Shown here piece by piece: positions 1 to 8,454 of a stretch of 64,000 bases of DNA (its first letter is position 1; every line of letters starts with the position of its first letter). Position numbers and translations under genes: made by a program. The notes beneath the pieces were generated by a model. That model was not told the origin of the DNA. It worked only from the letters and a program-made list of their open reading frames with translations, and did not search any database. Source of the DNA: Rhizobium mongolense USDA 1844 (GTDB taxonomy: Bacteria > Pseudomonadota > Alphaproteobacteria > Rhizobiales > Rhizobiaceae); NCBI RefSeq assembly GCF_000419765.1, contig NZ_ATTQ01000001.1:115-64114 (forward strand). Reading direction: 5' to 3'.

Positions 1-504
1 TATGACGACCCGTACAGCCCTTATCCGCCACCGCTGGATTACGAGCCAGTGCCTCGCTATCGGGAACCTTGGCAAGAACGTCGGGAGCCATCGACGCGAA
101 GCGCAAGGGGAACCATCGTCATCGCCACGCGTGAGCACACCCTTGTTTACATCACCTCACAAGGCGAGCAGTTCGCCTACCCCATCGCAGTCGGCCGCGA
201 AGGCAAGCAATGGTACGGAACCACGCGGGTAGTGTCGAAGCGAGAGCATCCAGAGTGGCGGCCAACGGCGAGCATGCGCCAGAAGAACCCAACGCTTCCA
301 GCCGTCGTGGAGCCTGGCCCCTCAAATCCGCTTGGAACCCGCGCGATCTACCTTGCCGACGGGCTACTTCGCATTCACGGCACCAACGATCCCTCCTCCA
401 TCGGCACCAATGCGTCGAGCGGCTGCTTTCGGATGTACCGTCAGGACGTCGAGGAGCTTTACGAGATGGTACAGCCGGGAACGCAAGTGATTGTTCAACG
501 GTGA
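1..504 (+). CDS. L,D-transpeptidase (YkuD domain), 5' end outside window
   Basis: The protein belongs to the YkuD L,D-transpeptidase family, which crosslinks peptidoglycan or attaches proteins to it in the periplasm with a catalytic cysteine. The frame is open from base 1, so the start and any signal peptide lie outside; 167 residues are visible, beginning with a Pro/Tyr-rich stretch. A GTG at 49 is an internal candidate start only. The family signature is complete: HGT at about residue 126, then SSGCFRM with the nucleophilic Cys at about 141, followed by the usual VQPGTQVIV end. No downstream partner is intact; a dinB remnant follows directly. Confidence 0.85.
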   Translation, partial: YDDPYSPYPPPLDYEPVPRYREPWQERREPSTRSARGTIVIATREHTLVYITSQGEQFAYPIAVGREGKQWYGTTRVVSKREHPEWRPTASMRQKNPTLPAVVEPGPSNPLGTRAIYLADGLLRIHGTNDPSSIGTNASSGCFRMYRQDVEELYEMVQPGTQVIVQR

Positions 505-539
505 CCGAGACCGATCGTCGCCTACCGATTGATCGTGCT

Positions 540-1075
540 ACAGCGGTTCCCGGCACCCCGAAGAACGGTCCCTCGCTTGTCGAGGGGCTGCCGGTCAAGA
601 AGATCCATGGGGTTGGACCGGCAACGGCCGAGAAGATGCGCCGTCTCGGCATTGAATCCGGTGCTGACCTCCGCAGCAAGACGTAGAGTTCCTGCTCGAA
701 CACTTCGGAAAGGACTATACTTTTACGGCATGGCGCAGGCGCATCGCAAAGACAAGTCAAACCGGACCAGGTCCGCAGATCGGTCGGGGCGGAGGATACT
801 TTTCCCGAGGACATTCGTGCCTATTGAGCTTGCTCGCAACGGCGTCCAACCCCTGATCGAAAAGGTCTGAGCTACTGTTAGGCAAACGGAATCTAGGCAA
901 ACGGAATCGCCGCGAAGACGGTGACATCAAAAGCGAATTACTCCGACTTCGCGAAAATTACCCGCAGCAAGACAGGGCCTTCTCCGCTTGCCAACTGCCG
1001 AGCTCGAGCGAACAATTGATTTCATCGGGCATTCGGCTTCTCGCCGTTCCGCTGGCTTCGCTCGTACTTAAGACG
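540..1075 (+). pseudogene. dinB: DNA polymerase IV (dinB) C-terminal remnant
   Basis: Translation in shifting frames gives the second half of a Y-family polymerase IV. TPKNGP and LPVKKIHGVGPATAEKM form the helix-hairpin-helix after the palm (571-686). FLLEHFGKDYTF follows, then VKPDQVRRSVGAEDTF, ELARNGVQPLIEKV (to 870), TVTSKANYSDFAKITRSKTG (about 915-985), and finally ISSGIRLLAVPLASL. At least four frame changes and several stops separate the blocks, and the N-terminal catalytic half with the metal-binding Asp residues is absent. A 15-base unit is duplicated in tandem at 880-908. It cannot encode a polymerase. Confidence 0.8.
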
Positions 1076-1113
1076 CCGGCGGGCCATACTGATCAACAAA
1101 AAAGCCGATCTGC

Positions 1114-1302
1114 TCAGAGGCGCTGTTTTTTCCCCGCGCTCTTGCCGTCGGAGCTTTTCGACCGCTCCTCAAAGCGTTCTGCCCCCTTTGCAAGATCAGA
1201 ACCCTTTTGGGCTTCGACTTTCTTTTCTTCTTTTGCGGTGCTCTTTCTCAGTCCGCGTGCGGCTTGCCTACCCTTTTCTGTCGGGGCTTGCTCGATACCC
1301 AT
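1114..1302 (-). CDS. Small Lys/Glu-rich hypothetical protein
   Basis: A 62-residue, highly charged protein (starts MGIEQAPTEKGRQ, ends GKKQRL) with no membrane segment or recognised domain. The ATG at 1302 is preceded by a strong GGAGGAAACACA ribosome-binding site. A longer reading from 1362 has no such support. Function unknown. Rhizobial genomes carry many similar short, charged proteins; that comparison is from general knowledge, not from a search. Confidence 0.55.
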   Translation of the reverse strand: MGIEQAPTEKGRQAARGLRKSTAKEEKKVEAQKGSDLAKGAERFEERSKSSDGKSAGKKQRL

Positions 1303-1480
1303 TGTGTTTCCTCCGCGTCTTGCTGCCGCAAGTTCAACGGTTGAATTCTGACTTCGTTCCACCGCCCTCCCTCGGCTAACTTATGCGACTGCACCCTGAG
1401 AGCGGCGCTGGAGGGATGAGCCGCCTTGCCCGCCAGATCCAGCGCGAAAAAGCCAGCATCTGAGCTGTAAACGTGGATCG

Positions 1481-2026
1481 TTATGACCCTTCGCCGCGCG
1501 CAAGCGCGGCTGCCTGTTCCAGGCTGACGCCGTTGACAAGAGGATCGGCATGTCGATGTGCCAGCCGCCATTCGACGCCTTCGCGGCAGTAGACCAACGT
1601 AACACGCAGCGGCCAATCCTGGGATGGCAGGCCGCCGACCTCGACATGGCATCGTTCGATGATCACAAGAACCGCCATGTCGACTGAACCGTAGGTTTCG
1701 ACCACTTCCTGCTCGAACGTGCCGTTCCTGAAGAAGCGGCCGACCGACTCCCAGCGCTCATCCGTCATCTGCGAACCGTGCGTGGGTGTGCCGCCGAATG
1801 GAGACATCAGCACGTAGTCGTCGGTGTGAGGGTTCAGCGCACGATATCCGTCGATGTCGCCGCGCATGAGCGCGGTGTTCGCTTCCGCGGATTGTCGGAC
1901 AAGCTCTGCGATCGCCTCACCGGGATCGCATCCTTCACCATCCTCGAGGGAAGTGCTCCTGGCGATTTGCGAGAACGCGGGGCCGTTGCCGTGTGCGTCG
2001 AGAATGGGACGTCGCGTGGCTGACAT
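1481..2026 (-). CDS. SnoaL-like / NTF2-fold (DUF4440-type) protein
   Basis: A 181-residue protein resembling the SnoaL/DUF4440 group of the NTF2 cone fold, small cytoplasmic proteins that bind or turn over hydrophobic ligands. Visible family features are a helical N-terminus (about 40-65), then DIDGYRALNPHTDDYVLMSP, a central GSQMTDERWESVGRFF and a last strand EGVEWRLAHRHADPL, typical of ketosteroid-isomerase-like domains. The ATG at 2026 has AGGAGTGACCCGC upstream, so it is preferred to the start at 2101. It is divergent from a LysR gene 108 bases away, which probably regulates it. Substrate unknown. Confidence 0.7.
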   Translation of the reverse strand: MSATRRPILDAHGNGPAFSQIARSTSLEDGEGCDPGEAIAELVRQSAEANTALMRGDIDGYRALNPHTDDYVLMSPFGGTPTHGSQMTDERWESVGRFFRNGTFEQEVVETYGSVDMAVLVIIERCHVEVGGLPSQDWPLRVTLVYCREGVEWRLAHRHADPLVNGVSLEQAAALARGEGS

Positions 2027-2134
2027 GCGGGTCACTCCTGTCTGTTTCCACCAGTGCGGGGCAACCGTATGCCGCCTCGCCTGCTCAGGAGAACACTTCA
2101 AGGATACTGAATCTAATGATATTATTTCACCGAT

Positions 2135-3124
2135 ATGCTGAAGCTGGTTGACCTATCGCGCACAGATCTCAACCTTCTCGTCCTCTTCGAGGTCGTGCTG
2201 GACGAACGGCATGTCGGTCGGGCCGCCGATCGGCTGAACCTGTCGCCTTCGGCGGTGAGCCACGGACTCGGCCGACTGCGCCGGCTTCTGAACGACCCGC
2301 TATTTCTTAGAACGCCTAAGGGTGTCGTGCCGACGGCGCGCGCGGTAGAGCTTTCCGCGCCGATCGCAGAGGTCTTGGCCCGGGTAAGGAGCGTCATTTC
2401 GACAGCTGAACCGTTCGATCCCGCGAGCTCCGCTCGCCGGTTCACGATCGGCGCTCCCGACGGCGTCTCGGCGGTGTTCCTGCCCCCGCTTCTCGACGAG
2501 CTGCGGCGTACCGCGCCCAATATCGACCTCGGCGTGCGTCAATTGCTTCCTGTTCCGGGAGAAACGTCGCCCGAGCGCGCATGGCGCAACGCCTTCGCTG
2601 ATCTGGAGGTTCGCGCGATGGACATCGCGGTCGTCCCCTCTGAGCACATCCCGACGCGCTTTCATTCACGCGGCCTCTACGAGGAGGATTTTGTCGTCGC
2701 CATGCGCGCCGGACACCCGTTCGCAGTTGACCCTACTCCGGAGCGATATTGCGAGATGCAGCATCTGGTGGTCTCACTCACCGGCGATCCTCATGGCTTC
2801 GTCGATGAAGCTTTGGCGAAGCAAGGCTATTCACGGCGCGTTGCACTGACGGTTCCGAATTTTATGTTCGCGCTCGCTGCCATTGCCGGGACCGACCTGA
2901 TCTCTGCGCTGCCAAGGCGGTTTGTCGCGATCCATGCGGCACATTTCGGAGTCGTCACCGTCGAAGCTCCTTTGCCACTCCCGCGCTTCCGGCTCAATGC
3001 TGTCGCTCCCAAAGTCGCGATGATGGATGCCGGCCTGGCGTGGCTCTTCGGGATCCTTGGAAAAGCGCAGGCGTCCGAATCGGAGCAGTATAGGCATCCA
3101 CCTCGACGAACTCCAATATCGTAA
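2135..3124 (+). CDS. LysR-family transcriptional regulator
   Basis: A 329-residue LysR-type regulator. The N-terminal winged helix-turn-helix is clear (DLNLLVLFEVVLDERHVGRA, then LSPSAVSHGLGRLRRLLNDP and LFLRTPKGVVPTARA, residues 10-70). An effector-binding domain follows (about 95-310: RFTIGAPDGVSAVFLPPLL, DIAVVPSEHIP, DLISALPRRF). The sequence style fits the NodD/PcpR-like group, which has PLFLRTPKG-type wings. It is divergently transcribed from the SnoaL-like gene; the AT-rich 2027-2134 interval should carry the T-N11-A operator. The last 20 or so residues (QYRHPPRRTPIS) extend past the usual end. Confidence 0.9.
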   Translation: MLKLVDLSRTDLNLLVLFEVVLDERHVGRAADRLNLSPSAVSHGLGRLRRLLNDPLFLRTPKGVVPTARAVELSAPIAEVLARVRSVISTAEPFDPASSARRFTIGAPDGVSAVFLPPLLDELRRTAPNIDLGVRQLLPVPGETSPERAWRNAFADLEVRAMDIAVVPSEHIPTRFHSRGLYEEDFVVAMRAGHPFAVDPTPERYCEMQHLVVSLTGDPHGFVDEALAKQGYSRRVALTVPNFMFALAAIAGTDLISALPRRFVAIHAAHFGVVTVEAPLPLPRFRLNAVAPKVAMMDAGLAWLFGILGKAQASESEQYRHPPRRTPIS

Positions 3125-4156
3125 GGTTCGAGACCTGCGAGCCTAAAAGGGCGGCCTTTAACTTCGGCCAACTGGCGCAGACTGTGAGACATCCAAACAA
3201 AAAGTATAGTAGATTCGGTGACTGTAAAATTGTCCCCATCTTTCTGAAAATCGTTGATTTCTCACGCTTTCCGAACCTCTTCTGGGCACCGTGAATCCAG
3301 GGCCTTTAGACTCTGATCGTAATATCGGAATCTAGCTTTCGTAGAGGTTCGGAGGTCTTTGCTTTTTGGTCGTTCAGGCAGCGCTAGGGGACCGATGGGA
3401 TCAACCAAAAGGCGTACCAAAGGGAACCAAGAGCGAACCAAAACGGTAGCTTTTTAGTCCATGCTAACTGACCTAATGTGTTCCGTGGGCGTCGTTTTGG
3501 CGTGTTCATTAGGCGCAGCTAACCGTCTAACCTTAACGCCATGGAATGGATACGGGCAAAGGGGCAGACATGGCAGACATTCAATCTGCGAGCGTAGGTG
3601 GCGTCACTCTCCGGAAGGACTGGCTATCGGCCATATCCATTCTATTCGTTGCGGGCTCTATCGCTCTGTCCTTGTGGGGGCATGGCAGGAACGAGCCGGG
3701 TGAGGGTAATGCGGTCCTATCGATCGCGCCTAAGACGTCGATAAGCGCACCATGACGGGAGCCGAACCGCTCGTCTCTTACTGCCGCCTTAATCGCTTCC
3801 TCTTTCTGGCGAAGGCATCCTTGATGACAGCAATTATGGGTACGAGCGGCAAACCACTTTGGCTAACCCCTACCCTATTCAACTGACTTCGTCTCCCCTT
3901 CGCACGCTCTAGTACGGTGACGAATGGCGGTTTTCTTAGATTTGCGTCCGGATTGCAGAGTTTCCGCGTCACCCTACTTTGCGGTAGGAACCTTGAAGGA
4001 AATAGGTGCAGCTGTCATGACCCACATCACCGAAATCGAATGTGTGACCGCGCGGGAATGTGACACCGCGGTGGGTACTTATGCAAGGTTCTAGAGTGCA
4101 TCATTCAGCCTCGTTCGAAATGTCCAATTCTTCTGGCGGCGACCCGTGGTCGCGGC
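3125..4156. other. Mostly non-coding stretch, about 1 kb
   Basis: No recognisable gene except the weak small-membrane-protein candidate at 3570-3755. Base composition is lower in GC than in the flanks. At about 3400-3445 a degenerate tandem of ACCAAA-type units occurs (four units, spacing 10-15 bases). Open frames at 3461-3703 and 3778-3972 lack ribosome-binding sites and plausible protein composition. Confidence 0.4.
3570..3755 (+). CDS. Possible small single-pass membrane protein
   Basis: A 61-residue frame starting MADIQSASVGGVTLRK with one hydrophobic segment (WLSAISILFVAGSIALSLWG, residues 20-39) and a short polar tail. AAAGGGG lies about 5 bases before the ATG; the in-frame ATG at 3546 has no better site. 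No homologue is recognised. The single well-formed membrane helix is the only argument for it. Confidence 0.3.
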   Translation: MADIQSASVGGVTLRKDWLSAISILFVAGSIALSLWGHGRNEPGEGNAVLSIAPKTSISAP

Positions 4157-4945
4157 TTAGAAGCGGAATGCTATGCCCAGGATCGGACCCTGCTCGACGA
4201 CGTCGAAGACGAATCCATCGTTGTCGTAATTCACGCCCAGCGCGCGGTAGCCCGCGACTGCCGAGATCGCATCATTGAATTTGTAGCCGACCCCCAAGGC
4301 CACGTCCCAGTCAACGTCGGCGCCGCCTCCACCGACGAGTCCCCATCCGGTGAGATAGATCTCCGGTGTGAAGAAGTAGTTGCCCCTGATGCCGACGACG
4401 GCATCGGCCCAGGTCGCATTGTCGTTCGCTTCGATCCCGCCGAGGAGGCCGCCGTTGAATGAGATGGTTGTGTCGACCGACCACACCTTGATCCCGCCGA
4501 CGACGTCCAGGTGCCCTGTTTGATCTTCGAGAACCGAGTAGCCCACACCCACAAGGCCAGAGAACACCTTCGACGTCACATCGACGCTGTCGGCCAGGAT
4601 GCCGTTTCGGGTGTTCCCGTCTGCTCCAAGCTTGGTGTAGATAATGTCGCCGAAGATGCTGTACCGCTCGTACCGGGCTTCACCCGCCCCCATGAAGGCG
4701 AAGTCCAGGTTCTTCAAGAGGTCGCCGAAGTCAGCATCCACCTGAACTTCCGGCAATCCGAACTGCGCGATGTCGCCGGAAATTCCGGCGCCCCAGAAGT
4801 AGGGCGCGACGGTGAACGTCCATCCGCTAGGGCTTTCGATCGCTTTGGCTCCCGGCGCTAGCGGCGTGATGTCCGCCGTGCGACCGGGCGATGCGATTCC
4901 TAAGCCCGCGCACAGAATGGCCGTACATACCAAAGCTGCCTTCAT
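4157..4945 (-). CDS. Outer-membrane beta-barrel protein
   Basis: A 262-residue exported protein. A Sec signal peptide occupies residues 1-24 (MKAALVCTAILCAGLGIASP). The mature part is a series of amphipathic strands rich in Gly and aromatics, ending in ILGIAFRF, the C-terminal aromatic signature recognised by the BAM machinery. It resembles small alphaproteobacterial porin-like barrels with no assigned substrate. ATG 4945 is chosen over 4951 because GAGGG lies 6 bases before it and would be too close to the earlier ATG. The gene stands alone, with its promoter in the 4946-5368 interval. Confidence 0.75.
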   Translation of the reverse strand: MKAALVCTAILCAGLGIASPGRTADITPLAPGAKAIESPSGWTFTVAPYFWGAGISGDIAQFGLPEVQVDADFGDLLKNLDFAFMGAGEARYERYSIFGDIIYTKLGADGNTRNGILADSVDVTSKVFSGLVGVGYSVLEDQTGHLDVVGGIKVWSVDTTISFNGGLLGGIEANDNATWADAVVGIRGNYFFTPEIYLTGWGLVGGGGADVDWDVALGVGYKFNDAISAVAGYRALGVNYDNDGFVFDVVEQGPILGIAFRF

Positions 4946-5368
4946 GATCATCCCTCACTCATCGGCGATGGACTTGCCCCTGGATGTCCGGCCGAGATTC
5001 CCCTACGACACAAGCTGCCCGAATATCAGTAAAATGCTAAGTAACTTACTGTTACATCAGTCGTGGGAAATTGTACTGCGCGACCAATGCAGCTCTTGGT
5101 AGCTTGATCAACCGTCAAGGCCGCCAGCTTTCGGGAGCCGGCTGCGTTGCTGTTTTTCAACATGGCGGGCTGTGGTCGATAGGTCGCGCCATTCATTTCT
5201 CCCACGAACCCTCCCCTCATCGAAGCCCCGTGATGCGGTTCGTCGTCGTTGGGGACTATCGTCTTGCCAAACACAGCAAACAGTATCAGTATTTCAGCGG
5301 ATTTGAATATTCTCGATCCCGCCTCTGACAATGCCTCGTGAGCAATCCTGCATCTGAAGGGATGTCCT
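4946..5368. other. Intergenic region between divergent transcripts
   Basis: No convincing gene. It separates the outer-membrane protein (minus strand) from the isomerase-led cluster (plus strand), so promoters for both are expected. A short inverted repeat GTAAC-TTACT-GTTAC lies near 5040 in an AT-rich patch. Confidence 0.4.
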
Positions 5369-6253
5369 GTGAACCTCCTCAGGGAACCACTGCTCCACTT
5401 CGTCGTCGGCGGCGTGATGTTGTTTGCCGGATACGCATGGCTGGACCGTGAACAGACCGATGCCAGCGGCCTCGAACCGGTCCGGATTGGTGAAGGCGAG
5501 CTACGGTGGTTGAAGGAGACCTGGGCCAACCAGTGGCTTCGCGCACCGAGTTCTCAGGAGCTGCAAGAGCTTGTCGCCGATCTCGTGTCTGAGGAGCTGC
5601 TCGCCCGCGAGGCGCGGGAAATGGGACTTGACAGGAACGACACGGTCGTGCGCCGCCGTCTCGCACAAAAGCTGAAGTTCATAGTCGAGGATACCTCGCG
5701 TCTCGTCGAGCCAAAGGAAGCAGAGCTTCGACAATTCTATGAGGCCAACGCCGCCCGCTTCCAAGAGGGCGCGCGGGTGTCTTTCACGCAAATCTTCTTC
5801 AACCCGGCGCTGCGCAACGACGCCTCCTCGGATGCGAAGGCGGCGCTTGTGGAGCTCAAGAGCACGCGCGATACCGACCTTGCGGCGATGCTTGGCGACA
5901 GATTGTTGCTTGACGCCGAAGTCCGCGATGCAGACGAGCAGGCAGTAGCCGGCATGTTCGGGCCGGATTTTGCGCGGGCGGTTTTCGCCCTCAAGCCCGG
6001 AATGTGGAGCGAGCCGGTCAAATCTGGATACGGCTTTCATCTCGTCTCGATAGCTAACAGCAGCGCCGGGAGGCAGGCCCCCTTTGAGGAGGTTCGCGAT
6101 GAGGTCCTGCAGGAATGGCGACTTGAGAAAGAAAAAGGCGCAAATCGGGACTACATTGCTCGACTTCGGGAGAAATACGGAGTCGTGCTCGATGATAGCG
6201 TGAAGGAATTGCTCGGCGCGGACCGTGTCGCTGACACGGCAGCAGCACCATGA
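5369..6253 (+). CDS. Periplasmic peptidyl-prolyl isomerase (parvulin/SurA-like), membrane-anchored
   Basis: A 294-residue protein with a short N-terminal anchor (LLHFVVGGVMLFAGYAWL, residues 8-25), a helical SurA/PpiD-like arm (ELVADLVSEELLAREAREMG) and a parvulin-like rotamase region (about 125-235: RVSFTQIFF, FGPDFARAVFALKPGMWSEP, then GYGFHLVSI). Such proteins assist folding of exported proteins. The C-terminus is coiled and charged. The start is a GTG with a poor ribosome-binding site. It overlaps the next gene by four bases (ATGA), showing translational coupling with the HupE-like protein. It is the first gene of an eight-gene same-strand cluster. Confidence 0.85.
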   Translation: MNLLREPLLHFVVGGVMLFAGYAWLDREQTDASGLEPVRIGEGELRWLKETWANQWLRAPSSQELQELVADLVSEELLAREAREMGLDRNDTVVRRRLAQKLKFIVEDTSRLVEPKEAELRQFYEANAARFQEGARVSFTQIFFNPALRNDASSDAKAALVELKSTRDTDLAAMLGDRLLLDAEVRDADEQAVAGMFGPDFARAVFALKPGMWSEPVKSGYGFHLVSIANSSAGRQAPFEEVRDEVLQEWRLEKEKGANRDYIARLREKYGVVLDDSVKELLGADRVADTAAAP

Positions 6254-7257
6254 GGCGGATCTGGAACTCCAGCGCCGTGTTAGTGCTGTTGACACTCAGC
6301 ATTGGCCTTCTGTCCCTAGTCGCTGCCTCCGCACATGAAGTACGTCCCGCCTACCTCGAACTCCGCGAGGAGATGCCCAACGAGTACAGCGTTCTACTCA
6401 AGACGCCAATGCGTGGCGACGCACGGCTGGCGCTTTCTGCGGTATTCTCGGGCAAGATTGAGAACATCACGCCGATCGTCTCGCGCCCGACTGGCAACGC
6501 TATGGTTCAGACCTGGCGCATGCGAACGATCGAGCCGCTCCAAGGCCAACAGGTCTTGATCGACGGGCTACGGAGCACCATGACAGACGCGCTGGTGCGG
6601 GTCGAGTTTGCCGCGGGCAGGGCATGGATCGCGCGGCTAACGCCCAGCGCGCCGGAAGCCACCATTCCTGTGGCACAAACCCGCGGGATGGTGGCCGCGA
6701 CTTACCTCCAGCTCGGGATTGAGCATATTCTGCTTGGATTCGATCACCTGCTATTCGTGCTTGCCCTTCTCATCATCACGCAAGGGAGCTGGCTGCTCGT
6801 AAAGACCGTCACTTCATTTACGGTTGCCCATAGCATCACGCTGGCGCTGGCGACACTCGGCTTTGTTCATGTACCCTCGCCGCCCGTGGAGGCCGTGATC
6901 GCATTGTCGATCGCCTTTGTCGCGGTCGAGATCGTTCACGTTCGCCAGGGGCGCAGACGTCTTTCTGCCCAAGCGCCTTGGCTGGTGGCTTTCGCCTTCG
7001 GGCTTCTCCATGGTTTCGGCTTTGCCGGTTCCCTGAGTGAGATCGGATTACCAGTGGGACAGATTCCATTGGCGCTGCTTTTCTTCAACGTCGGGGTTGA
7101 AACCGGTCAGCTTCTTTTCATCGGAGCAGTGCTTGCACTTGTCGCGCTCATCCGATTGGCCAAGCGGCCTTTGCCTACCTGGCTTAACCTCGTGCCGCCA
7201 TACGCCATCGGCACGATCGCTATGTTCTGGGTCATCGAAAGGGTCGCGGCGTTCTAA
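6250..7257 (+). CDS. HupE/UreJ-family membrane protein
   Basis: A 335-residue protein of the HupE/UreJ_2 type. It has a signal peptide (1-28, ending VAASAHE), an extracytoplasmic N-terminal domain (30-150, starting HEVRPAYLELRE) and six or so hydrophobic helices (150-335). The family motif YLQLGIEHILLGFDHLLFVL is present, as are HSITLALATLG and FAFGLLHGFGFAGSLSEIG. HupE/UreJ proteins are proposed nickel or other metal transporters; the longer periplasmic form is usually of unknown role. The conserved His residues in the helices are all kept. It is coupled to the isomerase gene before it. Confidence 0.85.
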   Translation: MRRIWNSSAVLVLLTLSIGLLSLVAASAHEVRPAYLELREEMPNEYSVLLKTPMRGDARLALSAVFSGKIENITPIVSRPTGNAMVQTWRMRTIEPLQGQQVLIDGLRSTMTDALVRVEFAAGRAWIARLTPSAPEATIPVAQTRGMVAATYLQLGIEHILLGFDHLLFVLALLIITQGSWLLVKTVTSFTVAHSITLALATLGFVHVPSPPVEAVIALSIAFVAVEIVHVRQGRRRLSAQAPWLVAFAFGLLHGFGFAGSLSEIGLPVGQIPLALLFFNVGVETGQLLFIGAVLALVALIRLAKRPLPTWLNLVPPYAIGTIAMFWVIERVAAF

Positions 7258-7277
7258 GGTCATCAGGGGGATGGCAC

Positions 7278-8396
7278 ATGGACATCTCATTCGCGTTAGT
7301 TGCAGCTCGCGGGCCAATGAGCGCCATCCTGGCCCGGCTGATGCCCATGATTGCTGCTGCTTTCCTCGTCGTCCAGACGCCCGCTCACGCTTGCGTGCTC
7401 TGCTTGCCCTATCCTCAAGAGACGAATGCCGATCAGGTCATTGGAAGTGGTACGGCGGTTTTCGCCGGCGAGAATCCGGTAAAGCCTTTCTCCTACGTGG
7501 TCCAGGAAACGTTCAAGGGACATTACGACGGCAGCGCGATCCCTCTGTTCCTCGATTCGATGACGGGCCGCGCCCTCAGGCTCAATCCGACGCTTCGGGT
7601 CATTCTCGTTCAAAACCACCCCGGCGGGATCTGGACGGGCCTAGGGCTGGCGGGAAGTGAATATCAAGGTGTGATGCGCCAGCTCGCTGATTGGTATGCG
7701 GACTCGAAGACGCCAGCCGAACGCGCGATATTCTTCGCCCCTTACCTTCGGCACGAAGATCGCAGGCTCGCGGAGCTGGCTTTTCTGGAGGTCGGGCGCG
7801 CGCCCTACGCAACGCTGCGCAATCTCAAAACAAATGTGGGGCGAGATGATATTTATCGGATCGTCAACGACTTCTTTCATGTCGAATGGCATGGGCTTTA
7901 CATCCTCATGCTCGGCACGTCGGACCGACCGGACGACGTCGCTTTCGTGCGCGCAAAACTGAAGACCGCGGCGAAGTATAGGCTGACGACCAATCTCGCT
8001 GCTTACGCCACGGCGCTCATCGAGATGACAGGCGCGGACGGTGTGACGCGGCTTGCGGAAGAATATTTCGTTAAATCGGGACGAAGTAACGGTGAGTTGC
8101 TCGAAATTGTGAAGGCGCTGTCGGTACAGGGAACAGGCGGGGCAGTCGAATTGCAGCCCTCGATCATCGACGCATACGGACGTTTGCTGGCGGTTCATCC
8201 CGAGCTTGCCGGCTATGTCGCAAATGATCTGTTCGCCTGGAAAGTGACGCGTTTCGTGCCCCGGCTGCGTGAAATCTTGAATACTGGCATCGGGCTCGAC
8301 GAAGCATCGCGTTTTGCAGTCGCCGCATACCTTTCAAGGTCCGATGAAGGCGGGAGCTCCAAGGGTGGGCTCGCTCCGCCCGATGATCTCCGATGA
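7278..8396 (+). CDS. Exported hypothetical protein, possible helical-repeat fold
   Basis: A 372-residue protein with an N-terminal export signal (hydrophobic to about residue 38, AAAFLVVQTPAHACVLCLP). A beta-rich segment follows (50-115: VIGSGTAVFAGEN, YVVQETFKGHYDG), then a long helical part (130-360) that resembles HEAT/armadillo-like repeats (RAIFFAPYLRHEDRRLAELA, DDVAFVRAKLKTA). The CVLC motif just after the signal could bind metal or form a disulfide. GGGGGATGGCAC precedes the ATG at 7278. No domain name can be assigned with certainty. Its position between HupE and DUF3604 suggests it works in the same envelope system. Confidence 0.65.
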   Translation: MDISFALVAARGPMSAILARLMPMIAAAFLVVQTPAHACVLCLPYPQETNADQVIGSGTAVFAGENPVKPFSYVVQETFKGHYDGSAIPLFLDSMTGRALRLNPTLRVILVQNHPGGIWTGLGLAGSEYQGVMRQLADWYADSKTPAERAIFFAPYLRHEDRRLAELAFLEVGRAPYATLRNLKTNVGRDDIYRIVNDFFHVEWHGLYILMLGTSDRPDDVAFVRAKLKTAAKYRLTTNLAAYATALIEMTGADGVTRLAEEYFVKSGRSNGELLEIVKALSVQGTGGAVELQPSIIDAYGRLLAVHPELAGYVANDLFAWKVTRFVPRLREILNTGIGLDEASRFAVAAYLSRSDEGGSSKGGLAPPDDLR

Positions 8397-8454
8397 GCAG
8401 TTTCCAGGAAAAAATTGGCTTGGCATGCACCAACCGAATAAAATGGAGGAAACA

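Noticed and set aside
152..814. 220-residue minus-strand frame across the transpeptidase and dinB relic
   Set aside because: Arg/Ser-rich composition of an antisense shadow; the plus strand carries clear YkuD and DinB motifs.
3400..3445. ACCAAA-type tandem units as plasmid iterons
   Set aside because: Units vary in length and sequence, and no replication initiator gene is near.
5501..6295. 264-residue minus-strand frame opposite the parvulin gene
   Set aside because: Shadow of a well-supported gene; no ribosome-binding site and no domain.
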